Shown here piece by piece: positions 8,678 through 16,285 of a stretch of DNA of 64,000 nt. The notes under the pieces are model-generated. The model worked only from the letters and a program-made list of their open reading frames with translations, had not been told where the DNA came from and ran no database searches. The DNA lies in contig URKJ01000004.1 in the NCBI GenBank assembly GCA_900548385.1, forward strand, positions 1 through 64,000. Direction: 5' to 3'. Origin of the DNA: an uncultured bacterium (GTDB taxonomy: Bacteria; Verrucomicrobiota; Lentisphaeria; Victivallales; UBA1829). The first letter of the stretch is position 1; each line of letters starts with the position of its first letter. The position numbers were made by a program, and so were the translations under genes.

Positions 8678-9210
8678 TGCTCACCTTCCGATTCGTCGCA
8701 TTCTCCGCCGATCCACAACTGTGGGAACTCATACCGGGAGAGCTGAATAACGCTGTATATCTCTTTCCCGTCATCGTCAGTTGTCTTGTCGATTTTCGCG
8801 ATCGGATAAAAAGCCTCCGCTTCCTCTTCTTTTCCTTTTTCGGCATTCGGCATGTCAGGGATTCCGTTCCGGAATGTAAATGCGGTGGTCTTGTCAATTT
8901 TAGCGACAAGGCACAGGAAGCCTTCATATGGAGTCGCATTCTCGAAAGTTCCCCACGCTACGGCTAAACCATTGATATAGCCGTAGCCGGAGACCCCCTC
9001 CCACGGTCCGGTAACGGAAAGCGTCCAGTTGCCGTCCTGATTCGTCAAGACGACACGGAACATACCGTCGTAATCGCCGGGTTCCGCTTCCGCATAGTTC
9101 GCGCGGTGGCGGTTGGCTCCGACTCCGGAAGATTGCCGGCGCGGGAAATGATCGGAAATATATTGCAGACGGTTCCTGTCGTTTTTGGTCAGTCCGAAAA
9201 GTTCACTCAT
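8674..9210 (-). CDS. Tail-region protein of unknown function
   Basis: 178 residues with an acidic C-terminus (ECDESEGEQ). It opens with SELFGLTKNDRNRLQYISDHFP and has a beta-rich centre with GNWTLSVTGPWEGVSGYGYINGLAVAWG. It overlaps both neighbours by four bases (ATGA), so three tail-tip genes are translationally coupled. I recognise no family. Placement after the tape measure and one further gene suggests a distal-tail or tip component. Confidence 0.5.
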   Translation of the reverse strand: MSELFGLTKNDRNRLQYISDHFPRRQSSGVGANRHRANYAEAEPGDYDGMFRVVLTNQDGNWTLSVTGPWEGVSGYGYINGLAVAWGTFENATPYEGFLCLVAKIDKTTAFTFRNGIPDMPNAEKGKEEEAEAFYPIAKIDKTTDDDGKEIYSVIQLSRYEFPQLWIGGECDESEGEQ

Positions 9211-10178
9211 CCCTGAAACACTCCTTTCACCTTTGGAATGCCGAGCGGCGTCCAGTCAACCGCCGGATAGATTTGGAAGTCACCGAATATCCACTCTTTG
9301 TTTTCGTTCGGGTTGGTTACAAGCAAGGTCCCGTCTTCATTCAATGGAACGGGGTCTGTCACTTTCGGTTTTTTGGTGTCTGATGGCCATGAACCGTATT
9401 CCCCGCTGTCGGGGTCCTGCTGGATGGGAAGACATTTCCCGCCGAATATTGCCTGATAATCCGCATACAGCGGTTTGAAGTTGTGCCCATCCTGCCGATA
9501 AAGTATCGAAGCCTCGCACTGATAATATACCGTATCGTCAGTATCATAAAGCGGCGAATAGAAACAGCTTTCCAGCAGCAGAGCGCCACGGCTGTACTCG
9601 AATTCATCAATACGGATTTTTCCCGCATTCAGGGAAAAGCGGCATTCGTCGAATGCTGTTCCGTTCACCCGTCTGGTCCACCATGTGATCTGGAATCGCT
9701 CCGCGTTGATGTTAAGCATCGGCGGCGTGGAGAACGGGCGACCGTTCGGAAGCGCGATATTCCGGGTCGGCTTACCGAGAGCATCTCCCTCCTTGTAGCA
9801 TTTCTCCATCGGGATCGTTATTTCAGCGGGGACTTTCCTGAAATCCGGCTTTCGATCCCACGGCTTTTTCTGCGATTCCTTATTCACGAACTGTTGATTC
9901 TGCGGAGAATATGTATAACTTGCGGTCCAGGTGTAGCCATCGACCGGTTTCCATTGAATATTATAAAGATACAGATTGACACTTGAATTCGTATCAACGC
10001 CATCCTTATAGATGGAATAGAGTTTCCGGATCGGCTTTCCGCGCGAATCCGTCACGACCTCCCGTGCCGGATCGGTCGCGTTCATCATGTCAAGGATCGT
10101 CTTCAGAGAATAGAATTTATACGATTCCGAGAAAGTAAGGTTCGTTCCGTTCTGCGTTACTGAAAGTGAATATTCCAT
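9207..10178 (-). CDS. Probable distal tail protein
   Basis: 323 residues, predicted mostly beta, beginning MEYSLSVTQNGTNLTFSES. It is encoded immediately downstream of the tape measure with two bases between them. In siphophages this slot usually holds the distal tail protein or tail-tip hub. No sequence family was recognised, so the call rests on gene order and beta-rich composition. Confidence 0.45.
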   Translation of the reverse strand: MEYSLSVTQNGTNLTFSESYKFYSLKTILDMMNATDPAREVVTDSRGKPIRKLYSIYKDGVDTNSSVNLYLYNIQWKPVDGYTWTASYTYSPQNQQFVNKESQKKPWDRKPDFRKVPAEITIPMEKCYKEGDALGKPTRNIALPNGRPFSTPPMLNINAERFQITWWTRRVNGTAFDECRFSLNAGKIRIDEFEYSRGALLLESCFYSPLYDTDDTVYYQCEASILYRQDGHNFKPLYADYQAIFGGKCLPIQQDPDSGEYGSWPSDTKKPKVTDPVPLNEDGTLLVTNPNENKEWIFGDFQIYPAVDWTPLGIPKVKGVFQG

Positions 10179-10180
10179 AG

Positions 10181-12025
10181 TTAAGCTCCTATAACTGAAC
10201 CGATATTGGCTGCCTGAATTCCTACGGTTTTCTGCGCCATGATTTCAACGGCGGCTGCGGCGCGTTTCGCCGCGTCTGCGTTTTCCCTCGCGAGTTTCAG
10301 CTGCTCTTCTCTTGCCGGGTCTTTTATTTTCGCTTGAAGCCGGTAAACCTCTAGACTTCCCTTTTGCATCGTTTCCGCCAGAGCGTTGCCATTGAACAGC
10401 GTCCGGAGAGATTCGGACGATCTGTCCAAATCCATCAGCAGTTTCTTTTGTGCCATAAATGAACTCTTTTCCTCATCTGTCAGCCCGCGTCCGAATTGCG
10501 AGTTGTATTTATCGTCCAACTGGTTGATGTACCGTTCGATTTGCGCCTGTTCGCCATTGCCCGCAAGCTCAAGGTATTTATAGCGCATTTCGCGCTCAAA
10601 GTTCCCTTGCTCCTGCTCGATGGATTTCTGTCGTCGGGCTTCGGTTTTGCGCCACTCTTCCTCCGCTTTGTTTTGTTCTTTCATTTCTTCCTGCCTAGCT
10701 TTCAGAATCTTATCAAGTAGGGAATTGCTGTCCGCTTCCGATGATCTAATGCCGCGGGAAGAATTACGTAATATGTCCGTCGCTTCCCCGAATTCCTGAC
10801 GATTGCCGAAAATTCTATTCTTTCGCCGAAGATCATCCGATGCTTGTTGCAACGCATTGATACGGGCTTTTGCTTTTTGGGCGATCTCTCCGGCAGCTTT
10901 GGTAATTTCCTGCGCGGTAAATACGTTTTTAGCGTCTCCGGCTTCTTTCAATTTGGCTTTAATTGATTCATCCGCTTCTTTTGCGACGGCAAGAGCAATA
11001 AGTGCATTTTCTTTGATTTTCACAAGAGCGGAATTCCGTTGTTGCTCCTGCGGATTGGTGGCAGCTTCGGAAGAGATTTTATAGTCATTTACTCTTTTCC
11101 CGTAAATAAGTTCATCAATACTAGTCGCATATTTATTACCGTTCCCGGTGATTGCGCTTCCAATAGATGTTCCTATCGAGAAGGCTCCGTTTGCAAGCCC
11201 GAGGGGAGTATAGCGGAGACCCGCTCTTCCGATAGTCTTCCACCATGGTTCTGTATCTTCAACGACAATCCCTTCTTTTTCCGCTCTTTTTTCGGACTTC
11301 CTGTTAATCAATTCGTCAAGTCCTTCAGCGATTTCCGCCAGCCATGACGTAAAGCCGGAGTTCGCAACGAGAGAACGGATAGAACGTTCAAGATTCAGAA
11401 TCGCATCATTCAGAGCTTCAGCATTTTTTATTTCGTCGTCGCTGATGATGAGTCCACGGTCTTTGGCTTCTTCTCCAAGCGCAACATAATCACGCAGAAA
11501 ATTGTTCATCTTCTCGAATTGTTCCCCGTAGATTTTCGCTCCTACACTGGAGCGCATTTTCTCATCCAATCCCATGATTGCCGAATTTACGGAATTGAAG
11601 AGCTTTTCCGGACTCATGTTGCGGACTGCGTTTTCATCCAGTCCGAGCATTTGCAGAATCCCTTGAGCTTCTCCTTTTCCTGCTGCGGCATCACCCGCCA
11701 GTTTTTTGATTTTGGCAAAACCGGCTTGGACCTGTTCAATCGGAGTTCCCGTGCGTTGGGCCGCGTATTCCAACTCTTGGAAAAATCCGGTTGCAACGCC
11801 GAAATTGGTCGCGGCTTTTCCGATTTTGTCCATCTCGTTTTTCAGGTTGTTGAGGCCCTGAATCGCCGCTGTAAAAGAGAACGCCAAGCCAAGCGCGCCA
11901 GTGGCTTTCAGCGCAAATCCTTTGAAATTATCAATGCCTTTTGCGGCACTTTTAAGCGTCCGGTCAAGTTGCGTTTTGTTGCCTGTCAGGTAAACGGCGA
12001 GAGTTCCCAGATTCTTTGTTGCCAT
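10181..12025 (-). CDS. Tape measure protein
   Basis: 614 residues. The N-terminus (LGTLAVYLTGNKTQLDRTLKSA) and the hydrophobic, Gly/Ala-rich helix after it (LKATGALGLAFSFTAAIQGL) are typical of tail length tape measure proteins. The central and C-terminal regions are long charged coiled coils. The protein spans the tail lumen, sets tail length and is ejected with DNA; 614 residues would correspond to a moderately short siphophage tail. It is separated from the tail chaperones by a moron cassette and a terminator, so it probably needs its own promoter in the 12,026-12,158 gap, where I see no convincing leftward one. Confidence 0.85.
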   Translation of the reverse strand: MATKNLGTLAVYLTGNKTQLDRTLKSAAKGIDNFKGFALKATGALGLAFSFTAAIQGLNNLKNEMDKIGKAATNFGVATGFFQELEYAAQRTGTPIEQVQAGFAKIKKLAGDAAAGKGEAQGILQMLGLDENAVRNMSPEKLFNSVNSAIMGLDEKMRSSVGAKIYGEQFEKMNNFLRDYVALGEEAKDRGLIISDDEIKNAEALNDAILNLERSIRSLVANSGFTSWLAEIAEGLDELINRKSEKRAEKEGIVVEDTEPWWKTIGRAGLRYTPLGLANGAFSIGTSIGSAITGNGNKYATSIDELIYGKRVNDYKISSEAATNPQEQQRNSALVKIKENALIALAVAKEADESIKAKLKEAGDAKNVFTAQEITKAAGEIAQKAKARINALQQASDDLRRKNRIFGNRQEFGEATDILRNSSRGIRSSEADSNSLLDKILKARQEEMKEQNKAEEEWRKTEARRQKSIEQEQGNFEREMRYKYLELAGNGEQAQIERYINQLDDKYNSQFGRGLTDEEKSSFMAQKKLLMDLDRSSESLRTLFNGNALAETMQKGSLEVYRLQAKIKDPAREEQLKLARENADAAKRAAAAVEIMAQKTVGIQAANIGSVIGA

Positions 12026-12110
12026 ACCAAACTCCTATGTTTTATAGTATGCGCAAAATGTCAATATCCCGACAACGTAGAAGAGTCCCAAGCAGGAAAA
12101 CAAAAAAAAT

Positions 12111-12138
12111 TTGATTTTTTTGACTTTGGATATATTTT
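12111..12138 (+). promoter_or_regulatory. Candidate promoter for the moron genes
   Basis: TTGATT at 12,111-12,116 and TATTTT at 12,133-12,138 are 16 bp apart in an AT-rich gap. They lie upstream of the rightward HIRAN gene, which has an AGGAG ribosome-binding site before its ATG at 12,159. The match is weak, but an independent promoter is expected because the gene opposes the late operon. Confidence 0.4.
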
Positions 12139-12158
12139 AAAACAAAACAGGAGAAATC

Positions 12159-12608
12159 ATGGAAATTAATTTAAATTTCAAAAAACCAAGCGGATATGTT
12201 TGGTACGATGATAACGAATGCTCTTTGGATGTTGCCGGCGTAAAATATCGTATTCAGGATTTGCGCAAAGCCTTGGAAATGAGAAATCCGGTAATGATTC
12301 TACGGCAGGAACCGGAAAATGAATACGACGAAAATGCAGTAAAGATTCTACTTGGCGGTTACCATATAGGCTATGTTGATAGAGATACCGCTCAGCAGAT
12401 CGCAGATGATATTGAATGCGGAGATTTGGATTTTTCAGACCTCGTGGCAATGCCTGTTTCTCTGATTATTGACGACGAGAACGAATATTATAACGTTGAA
12501 TATTCGTTGATTCTGCCCAAACATTACGATATACCTCGGTTACGGAGAGATTATTTCAAGCTGAATATCAACGGTCAACCAAATAAAACTATCCATCGAA
12601 GAAGATGA
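12159..12608 (+). CDS. HIRAN-domain protein (moron)
   Basis: 149 residues. Residues about 30-90 follow the HIRAN pattern: a hydrophobic strand, LRQEPENEYDENAVKILLGGYHIGYVDR, then a helix (DTAQQIADDIE). HIRAN domains bind DNA ends or damaged DNA and occur fused to helicases or alone in phages. The gene is on the strand opposite to the tail operon and is AT-richer than its neighbours. It shares an ATGA overlap with the next gene. This is the pattern of a moron expressed from the lysogen. Function in this phage is unknown. Confidence 0.7.
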   Translation: MEINLNFKKPSGYVWYDDNECSLDVAGVKYRIQDLRKALEMRNPVMILRQEPENEYDENAVKILLGGYHIGYVDRDTAQQIADDIECGDLDFSDLVAMPVSLIIDDENEYYNVEYSLILPKHYDIPRLRRDYFKLNINGQPNKTIHRRR

Positions 12609-12928
12609 CTTATGTAGGCTCTGTTATGATATTATTATCTCTTCTTGTTACTTTTTGTCAGTCATTTTTCCATATTAATTCCTTTTTGTCAGGTCTGTCT
12701 ATGTGGACAGTTGGAATTCTTGCCTGCTTGGGAACTTTCTTTATTTTAATTGGTTGCTCACAAACAAATGTTCGGTGCAGTTGCGGATATGATGGAGCTG
12801 TAAAAGTTCGAGGAGGCTCATTGGGTTGCCTCTTCTTATTACTGTGTATCGGAATTCTGCCAGGATTAATATATCTGATCGTTTGCAGGAACCGCTATTT
12901 CTGCCCGGCGTGTGGGCGGGAAATCTGA
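12605..12928 (+). CDS. Membrane protein with a split zinc-ribbon-like Cys set (moron)
   Basis: 107 residues. Two N-terminal transmembrane segments (about 5-22 and 31-50) are followed by VRCSCGYDG, a third segment (LGCLFLLLCIGILPGLIYLIV) and YFCPACGREI. The two CxC/CxxC pairs could form one zinc ribbon across the membrane loop. It starts within the stop of the HIRAN gene and is probably co-translated with it. A membrane moron of this kind could act in superinfection exclusion, which is inference. Confidence 0.6.
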   Translation: MTYVGSVMILLSLLVTFCQSFFHINSFLSGLSMWTVGILACLGTFFILIGCSQTNVRCSCGYDGAVKVRGGSLGCLFLLLCIGILPGLIYLIVCRNRYFCPACGREI

Positions 12929-12934
12929 TCTTGT

Positions 12935-13192
12935 CTACTTCTGCCGGATTCTGTCGCCTTTACACATCCGGCAGTTGCGATACTGGAAACTCTCAATGTC
13001 TTTCCACGGTGAGAGTTCCTCCGGTTGACGGTTCTTGAAATGCTTGCAGGTGTGGTTGTGCAGCACCCCGGAACGGCGGTTGAGCCAGAACAAACCGTCG
13101 TATTGGTGGACCCGATGATGCCAGAACGCGAATCCCACTGCCGATAACAGCAGAATAACGATTATCAGGATGATGTATTTCTTCTTTTGCAT
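12935..13192 (-). CDS. Single-pass membrane protein with a C-terminal Cys/His motif
   Basis: 85 residues: MQKKK, one transmembrane helix at about 6-24, then an extracytoplasmic or cytoplasmic domain with VLHNHTCKHFKN and YRNCRMCKG. This resembles the short treble-clef-like domain with an H-x-C-x(n)-C-x-x-C pattern found at the end of various nuclease and membrane proteins. It converges with the two rightward moron genes, with only six bases between stops. It is read in the late direction but after a terminator, so it may be expressed independently. Confidence 0.55.
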   Translation of the reverse strand: MQKKKYIILIIVILLLSAVGFAFWHHRVHQYDGLFWLNRRSGVLHNHTCKHFKNRQPEELSPWKDIESFQYRNCRMCKGDRIRQK

Positions 13193-13229
13193 GCGGTAAA
13201 TATAGCCGCATTTTCAGAAAAAATCAAAT

Positions 13230-13258
13230 GAAAAAGGAGCTCCCCTATCGGGAACTCC
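13230..13258 (-). terminator. Terminator after the tail-chaperone genes
   Basis: Read leftward, GGAGTTCCC and GGGAGCTCC (250-258 and 236-244 of this kilobase) form a 9-bp stem with a single G-T pair. A run of T follows at 13,231-13,235. It begins directly at the stop codon of the tail-chaperone gene and separates the head/tail-tube block from the moron cassette and tape measure. Confidence 0.75.
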
Positions 13259-13829
13259 TAAACATACCGGATCTCTGCGCCGAGGGCTCCGGCAAGCCCC
13301 ATCATCAAATCGTGTTCGGAAATCTCCGTGATCTGATCCGCTTCGATTTCCCCGTTCCGGCATCGGGCTGCAAAGAGCAGATAATCCTGCCATTCATGGA
13401 GCAGGGAATACGGGCAGACTGATTCGAGATAGTCAATATCCCATATCCCCATGATCTCCGCAAGTTGGAACCATGCGAGGCGGTCTGGCGCTCCGCTCGC
13501 CCCGCGTGTTACTCCCCCTTTTTGGGTTTCCGTGGATCGTTTCCAGTATTCGCCTTGACGAATTCCGCGTACAGGTCGCAGATAACGGCATCCGGCAACA
13601 CCTCATCAATATTCTGCCCGCCGAACATTGACGATCGGTCTTCTGCATTCAGAAATTGATCCTGCAAGACGGGAAGCCCCTTTTCCGTGAGTTCATCAAT
13701 GATCTCCCGGTACTTTTTTGCGGGATGAATACGGACAATGCCTTTCAGTGCCGCGCCGTTGAAAATCAACTCAAACGGTTTTTCCCGGATCGCAGCGGAC
13801 GCGATAAACTGTTCCTTGAATGTCATCAT
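13258..13829 (-). CDS. Tail assembly chaperone, frameshifted long form (GT type)
   Basis: A -1 slip at 13,515-13,521 joins the 106-residue upstream protein to a downstream frame that stops at 13,258-13,260. The product is about 190 residues. The shifted frame is open without interruption across the upstream stop and reads through RLAWFQLAEIMGIWDIDYLE. In lambda and most long-tailed phages the analogous G and GT proteins bind the tape measure and the major tail protein during assembly and are made in a fixed ratio. Gene order (major tail protein, then this pair, then the tape measure) is exactly that of the family. The 64-residue downstream part has no independent ribosome-binding site. Confidence 0.8.
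13509..13829 (-). CDS. Tail assembly chaperone, short form (G type)
   Basis: 106 residues, ending NDPRKPKKGE immediately after the slippery site. It resembles small tail chaperones in size, helical content and position after the major tail protein, with an ATGA-type overlap to that gene. It is the in-frame product made when no frameshift occurs. I did not identify a specific Pfam family. Confidence 0.75.
   Translation of the reverse strand: MMTFKEQFIASAAIREKPFELIFNGAALKGIVRIHPAKKYREIIDELTEKGLPVLQDQFLNAEDRSSMFGGQNIDEVLPDAVICDLYAEFVKANTGNDPRKPKKGE
13515..13521 (-). promoter_or_regulatory. -1 programmed frameshift slippery heptamer
   Basis: On the coding strand the heptamer is A AAG GGG, which fits the X XXY YYZ rule in the zero frame. 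It sits one codon before the zero-frame TAA. After the slip the frame continues as GGA GTA ACA and stays open into the downstream tail-chaperone segment. Its place in the G/GT slot of a tail operon is the classical context. Confidence 0.8.
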
Positions 13830-14248
13830 GCGCCTCCGCTGATCGTCAGAACGGGTTTCGTTTCCACGCCCGTGGCGTTCAGATTCGTAAGAGTGATCGT
13901 CACATCACGGGTCGGGCTCTCGTTATTAACGAAACTGGAGTCCGCAACCGCCTGGATTTGTCCCCAGAATGTCAGCGTTCCCTTGCTCTTGGGGAATGTG
14001 ATGGTCCATTCCTGATTTCCCTCCTCGGATGCCAGCTGCCCCGCGGCGGCGAAATCAATATTGAATGTTGCCGCGTTATACTTCCTCAGCGTTGCGAGAA
14101 TTGCGGTCATAACATCTACGTTCGCCAAATCCGAGTCGTCGATTTCCGTTTTCGACCATCCGGGGACTCCGATGGAGTTGATGCCGGCAGTGAATTCCGC
14201 CGCTCCTTTGATTGTTGTCCCGTTCCCGTCAAATTTTTTTCCTGCCAT
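13826..14248 (-). CDS. Major tail protein
   Basis: About 140 residues starting MAGKKFDGNG; the ATG at 14,248 follows AAGGAG by 8 nt, which favours it over an upstream ATG at 14,290. The sequence is beta-rich and opens with a short GTTIKGAAEFTAGINSIGVPGWSKTEIDDSDL segment typical of tail-tube monomers, and it also has WTITFPKSKGTLTFWGQI. It is preceded by the tail-terminator-like gene and followed by the chaperone pair, the standard order for siphophages. It would form the tail tube. Confidence 0.75.
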   Translation of the reverse strand: MAGKKFDGNGTTIKGAAEFTAGINSIGVPGWSKTEIDDSDLANVDVMTAILATLRKYNAATFNIDFAAAGQLASEEGNQEWTITFPKSKGTLTFWGQIQAVADSSFVNNESPTRDVTITLTNLNATGVETKPVLTISGGA

Positions 14249-14261
14249 GTCTGTTTCTCCT

Positions 14262-14651
14262 TCAGATGATAATTTTGAATTCCAATTCATAACGGACGGT
14301 CCGGCGTTCCGATCCGTCCTGTTCCAGTTCTGTCAAGTCGGCGAACGAATCCATCCGGCAATAGCTTGCTTTTTTGCCGCCGATCTCCGGCCATTCGCCG
14401 GGACGGTTCAGCGCGGCGATCAACGCCGTACTCAGTACGTCCGCTTCCTCACAACTTCTAGCGTAGACGTCAACCTGCCACTGCCATTCTGCGCTGTCTG
14501 TATCCGTCAAGCTATCCTGATTCGGTGTGCAGTAAACGAGCGTCAGAACAGCGTACGGCATCTCAATGCTCGGTGGAACCGGCATCGTGTAGACGTTGGG
14601 AATACCGTGATCGGTGAGATATTTAATCAAGGCGCGCCGCAGATTCATCAC
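14262..14651 (-). CDS. Tail completion / tail terminator-like protein
   Basis: About 129 residues. It begins with a helix (MNLRRALIKYLTDHGI), then PSIEMPYAVLTLVY, WQWQVDVYARSCEEADVLSTALIAAL and a C-terminal RTVRYELEFKI strand. This alternation is that of the DUF3168 / gp17-like tail completion family, which caps the tail tube. It overlaps the preceding HK97 gp10-like gene by four bases. Confidence 0.65.
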   Translation of the reverse strand: MMNLRRALIKYLTDHGIPNVYTMPVPPSIEMPYAVLTLVYCTPNQDSLTDTDSAEWQWQVDVYARSCEEADVLSTALIAALNRPGEWPEIGGKKASYCRMDSFADLTELEQDGSERRTVRYELEFKIII

Positions 14652-15097
14652 AATACTCCTGGTTTTATTTCAGCGAATTTCTTCTTTGCTTCCTCCGAGA
14701 TTGCAGCGAACGCGGCTTCCCGGCTCTCTTCCAATGCCGGACGCAAAAACGGGTGTGCAGGAGCGGTTTTCGTTCCGAACTCAACGAGATGTGCGTATTT
14801 TGCCGGATCAACATTTTTCCCGTTGATAACGACTGCGGATTTCTGCTTTACGCCAACTCTGCCGATCATTGTTTTCTTTTTGAAGCCAACACCGAGCGAT
14901 TTTTTCAAAGTCCCTGTCTTTTCCGGAACTTTCTTCTTCGCTGTTTTCAGGATCACGCGCAACCCTTTGCGGATTGCGGGCTTCAAAACTTTCTTTTCCA
15001 TCGTTTTCGGATCGGCGAGATTCGCCAGATTCATCTGAATCTCCTTTGCTCCGACAACGCGAATCCACTGGTTATTGTTGATTGCACTCGCCATCAT
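14648..15097 (-). CDS. HK97 gp10-like head-tail protein
   Basis: 149 residues. The pattern of a basic N-terminal half (KVLKPAIRKGLRVILKTAKKKVPEKTGTLKKSLGV) followed by YAHLVEFGTKTAPAHPFLRPALE is diagnostic for the HK97 gp10 family, which acts at tail completion or neck assembly. It starts from ATG after a GGAGGTGA ribosome-binding site and overlaps the end of the head-tail joining gene by 26 bases. Confidence 0.85.
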   Translation of the reverse strand: MMASAINNNQWIRVVGAKEIQMNLANLADPKTMEKKVLKPAIRKGLRVILKTAKKKVPEKTGTLKKSLGVGFKKKTMIGRVGVKQKSAVVINGKNVDPAKYAHLVEFGTKTAPAHPFLRPALEESREAAFAAISEEAKKKFAEIKPGVL

Positions 15098-15422
15098 TCA
15101 CCTCCGGAAGGACTTCCGACACTTTCAGCAGTTGCGAAACTGCGAACGTCGGATCGTCCTTGATTTCAACAATTTCAAAAATCCGGCAGCCGAACCGGAT
15201 CCGCATGTTGGCCGCAAGACAATTCATGCGGCGCAGCAAGATATTATGGGTAAGAGCGCTTTTCAGGCTCTCCGCCAAAAGTTTTTCCTGCCCGCCGATC
15301 GGCGTGATCTTCCCCCATACGGTATGGATCGGCGTCCAGGTAATGACGGCTTCCCCATCGTTGTTCCTTGTGTATTCCGGCGCTTCGATTACCAGCCGGT
15401 GACGCAGTTCTCCCGCTTCCAT
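15072..15422 (-). CDS. Phage head-tail joining protein
   Basis: 116 residues with the typical opening MEAGELRHRLVIEAPEYTRN, a central WGKITPIGGQEKL segment, and a small beta barrel ending in FEIVEIKDDP. This is the head closure (SPP1 gp16 / HK97 gp7-like) family that seals the connector and binds the tail. It touches the upstream connector gene (shared base 15,422). Confidence 0.8.
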   Translation of the reverse strand: MEAGELRHRLVIEAPEYTRNNDGEAVITWTPIHTVWGKITPIGGQEKLLAESLKSALTHNILLRRMNCLAANMRIRFGCRIFEIVEIKDDPTFAVSQLLKVSEVLPEVNDGECNQQ

Positions 15423-15868
15423 CAGTACGCAAACTCCTGCTTGTAATTGGCGAGAAGGAACCAGTAAGAGCGGTTCTCCTGCAAATTGATTTCGGTTTGT
15501 GCGTGGCGATGTTCATAGAAGTCCGCCGCCAACAGTTTGATTGCGAGGATCAGGGACGGCGGGACCGGATCGAATCCGACCCGCGCCGTCTGAACCGTGA
15601 AGCCGCCCACACTGGAAGTATCGAGAATCTCAATGACCGGGGAAAAACCGATTTCCGTTTTGTCTGCCGATTCCGGCCAGTAGAAGCGCCATGTTTGCGG
15701 AGGGACCGGACGCTTCAAGTAGCCTTGCACGGCATCCGTTGCAGCCGCAATGTATGCGGAAAGCTCCGGACCTTCGGAATCATCGGAGAGGCGCAGGTGT
15801 GCTGCGAGCCGCTCCGATGTTATGACCGGCTCCGGCGCGGTCACGAGTTCCCTTCTGACTTCCAGCAT
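15422..15868 (-). CDS. Head-tail connector (gp6-like)
   Basis: 148 residues. It opens with EPVITSERLAAHLRLSDDSEGPELSAYIAAATDAVQGYLKRPV, the helical start of HK97 gp6 / DUF6-type head-tail adaptors, where LAAHLRL and the later Ala-rich helix line the ring. Its product would assemble as a dodecameric ring under the portal. It is in the correct place after the capsid and decoration genes. Confidence 0.75.
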   Translation of the reverse strand: MLEVRRELVTAPEPVITSERLAAHLRLSDDSEGPELSAYIAAATDAVQGYLKRPVPPQTWRFYWPESADKTEIGFSPVIEILDTSSVGGFTVQTARVGFDPVPPSLILAIKLLAADFYEHRHAQTEINLQENRSYWFLLANYKQEFAY

Positions 15869-15878
15869 GGGCGACTCC

Positions 15879-16271
15879 TTACCGCGCGGGCGGGGACAGG
15901 CGGAAATGTCCCTTTGTCGCGAGGATCGCGAGCGGTGTTGCGGCGGAAGGCGTTACCGACACTTTGATCTTGTCAGCAATTCCGGCGTATCCGAATTCAA
16001 AGACTCCGGCGGCGGTCCCGTCTGTTTTTTTGACGACTCCGTCAGAGTCGGGAGTTGCACCGATGATGTTCATCGGATCGGCTGCGACATACTCCGTTCC
16101 GTTGTATTCTTCAACCTTGATCTCAAGTGTGCCGCCCGTTCCGTATGCCACGGCGACGGTCAGCGCATCAAAGTCTCCGTTCAAGGTGATTTCTCCGGTC
16201 ACAGCGGCGGTCGTCGAAGTCTGCGGAGCCGCCACAACATCAGTTTTGACAATGCTGTAAATCTCTTTCAT
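15879..16271 (-). CDS. Small beta-rich head protein, possible decoration protein
   Basis: 130 residues, poor in Cys and aromatic residues and rich in Val, Thr, Ala and Gly (VAAPQTSTTAAVTGEITLNG, then LEIKVEEYNGTEYVAADP). The composition is that of a compact beta-sandwich. It lies directly after the major capsid gene and before the connector gene, where siphophages often encode a capsid decoration or head fibre protein. No family was recognised. Confidence 0.5.
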   Translation of the reverse strand: MKEIYSIVKTDVVAAPQTSTTAAVTGEITLNGDFDALTVAVAYGTGGTLEIKVEEYNGTEYVAADPMNIIGATPDSDGVVKKTDGTAAGVFEFGYAGIADKIKVSVTPSAATPLAILATKGHFRLSPPAR

Positions 16272-16285
16272 TTTTTGTCTCCTTA

